64,000 nt of DNA, taken from positions 727,535 to 791,534 of the forward strand of contig NZ_KN322987.1 in assembly GCF_000774145.1 (NCBI RefSeq), written 5' to 3'. The stretch comes from Pseudomonas mediterranea CFBP 5447. GTDB taxonomy: Bacteria > Pseudomonadota > Gammaproteobacteria > Pseudomonadales > Pseudomonadaceae. The notes beneath the pieces are model-generated. The model ran no database searches. It saw only the letters and a program-made list of their open reading frames with translations, and was not told the DNA's origin. Position 1 is the stretch's first letter. Each line of letters begins with the position of its first letter. The translations under genes were made by a program, and so were the position numbers. Below, one piece after another: positions 63,981-64,000 of the stretch.

Positions 63981-64000
63981 CACCTAGGTGCAATGGTCTG

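Overview
This is chromosomal DNA from a Pseudomonas, most likely of the P. fluorescens group. The evidence is high GC with C/G-ending codons, many copies of the GTGGGAGC...GCTCGCGAT type of Pseudomonas REP palindrome between genes, an XylR-regulated xylose cluster, Gac/Rsm-like leader motifs and many LysR/AraC regulators. No rRNA, tRNA, CRISPR array, insertion sequence or integrase was seen. The assignment is an inference from gene content.

Layout. 0.1-5.6 kb: a LysR regulator, then a three-gene unit of an HscC-like Hsp70, a membrane J-domain partner and an unknown membrane-anchored protein. 5.8-8.5 kb: an AraC/GyrI-like regulator, an SMI1/KNR4-type protein and a HigB/HigA-like toxin-antitoxin pair. 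8.6-15.3 kb: xylose uptake and isomerisation (xylR, xylA, xylF, xylG, xylH) with no xylulokinase. 15.6-21.8 kb: a GGDEF-EAL protein and a histidine kinase that carry nearly the same sensor half, flanking a porin-like protein and a small periplasmic-binding-like protein. 22.2-22.8 kb: a strongly folded candidate leader RNA before a small DUF3077-like gene. 22.9-33.6 kb: a lipoprotein, then a CdiA/FhaB-type exoprotein of 3276 residues with an overlapping candidate membrane immunity gene. No TpsB transporter gene lies nearby.

34.1-37.9 kb: a Pit phosphate transporter, then a LysR regulator divergent from an aldo/keto reductase. 38.4-54.3 kb is the most interesting part: twelve co-directional genes, mostly overlapping or tightly packed. 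The first six are the ebo set (eustigmatophyte-bacterial operon): cyclase (here fused to a membrane domain), UbiA-type prenyltransferase, EboA, TatD-like hydrolase, sugar-isomerase-like barrel and phosphatase. They are followed by two paralogous pairs (a secreted CxxCH protein plus a large protein without a signal peptide), one further secreted protein, and a beta-propeller resembling the ScyD/ScyE type. The first gene's leader carries two RsmA/RsmE-like GGA sites. An ebo-type cluster is known in P. fluorescens from resistance to nematode grazing and in cyanobacteria from scytonemin production, but the product of this version is not evident from sequence.

54.7-64 kb: a sigma-region-2-only protein, an Ohr peroxidase, a 969-residue winged-helix/NTPase regulator, a three-gene phosphorelay (multi-PAS histidine kinase, lone receiver, FixJ-like regulator) and an MFS transporter that ends just before the window edge.
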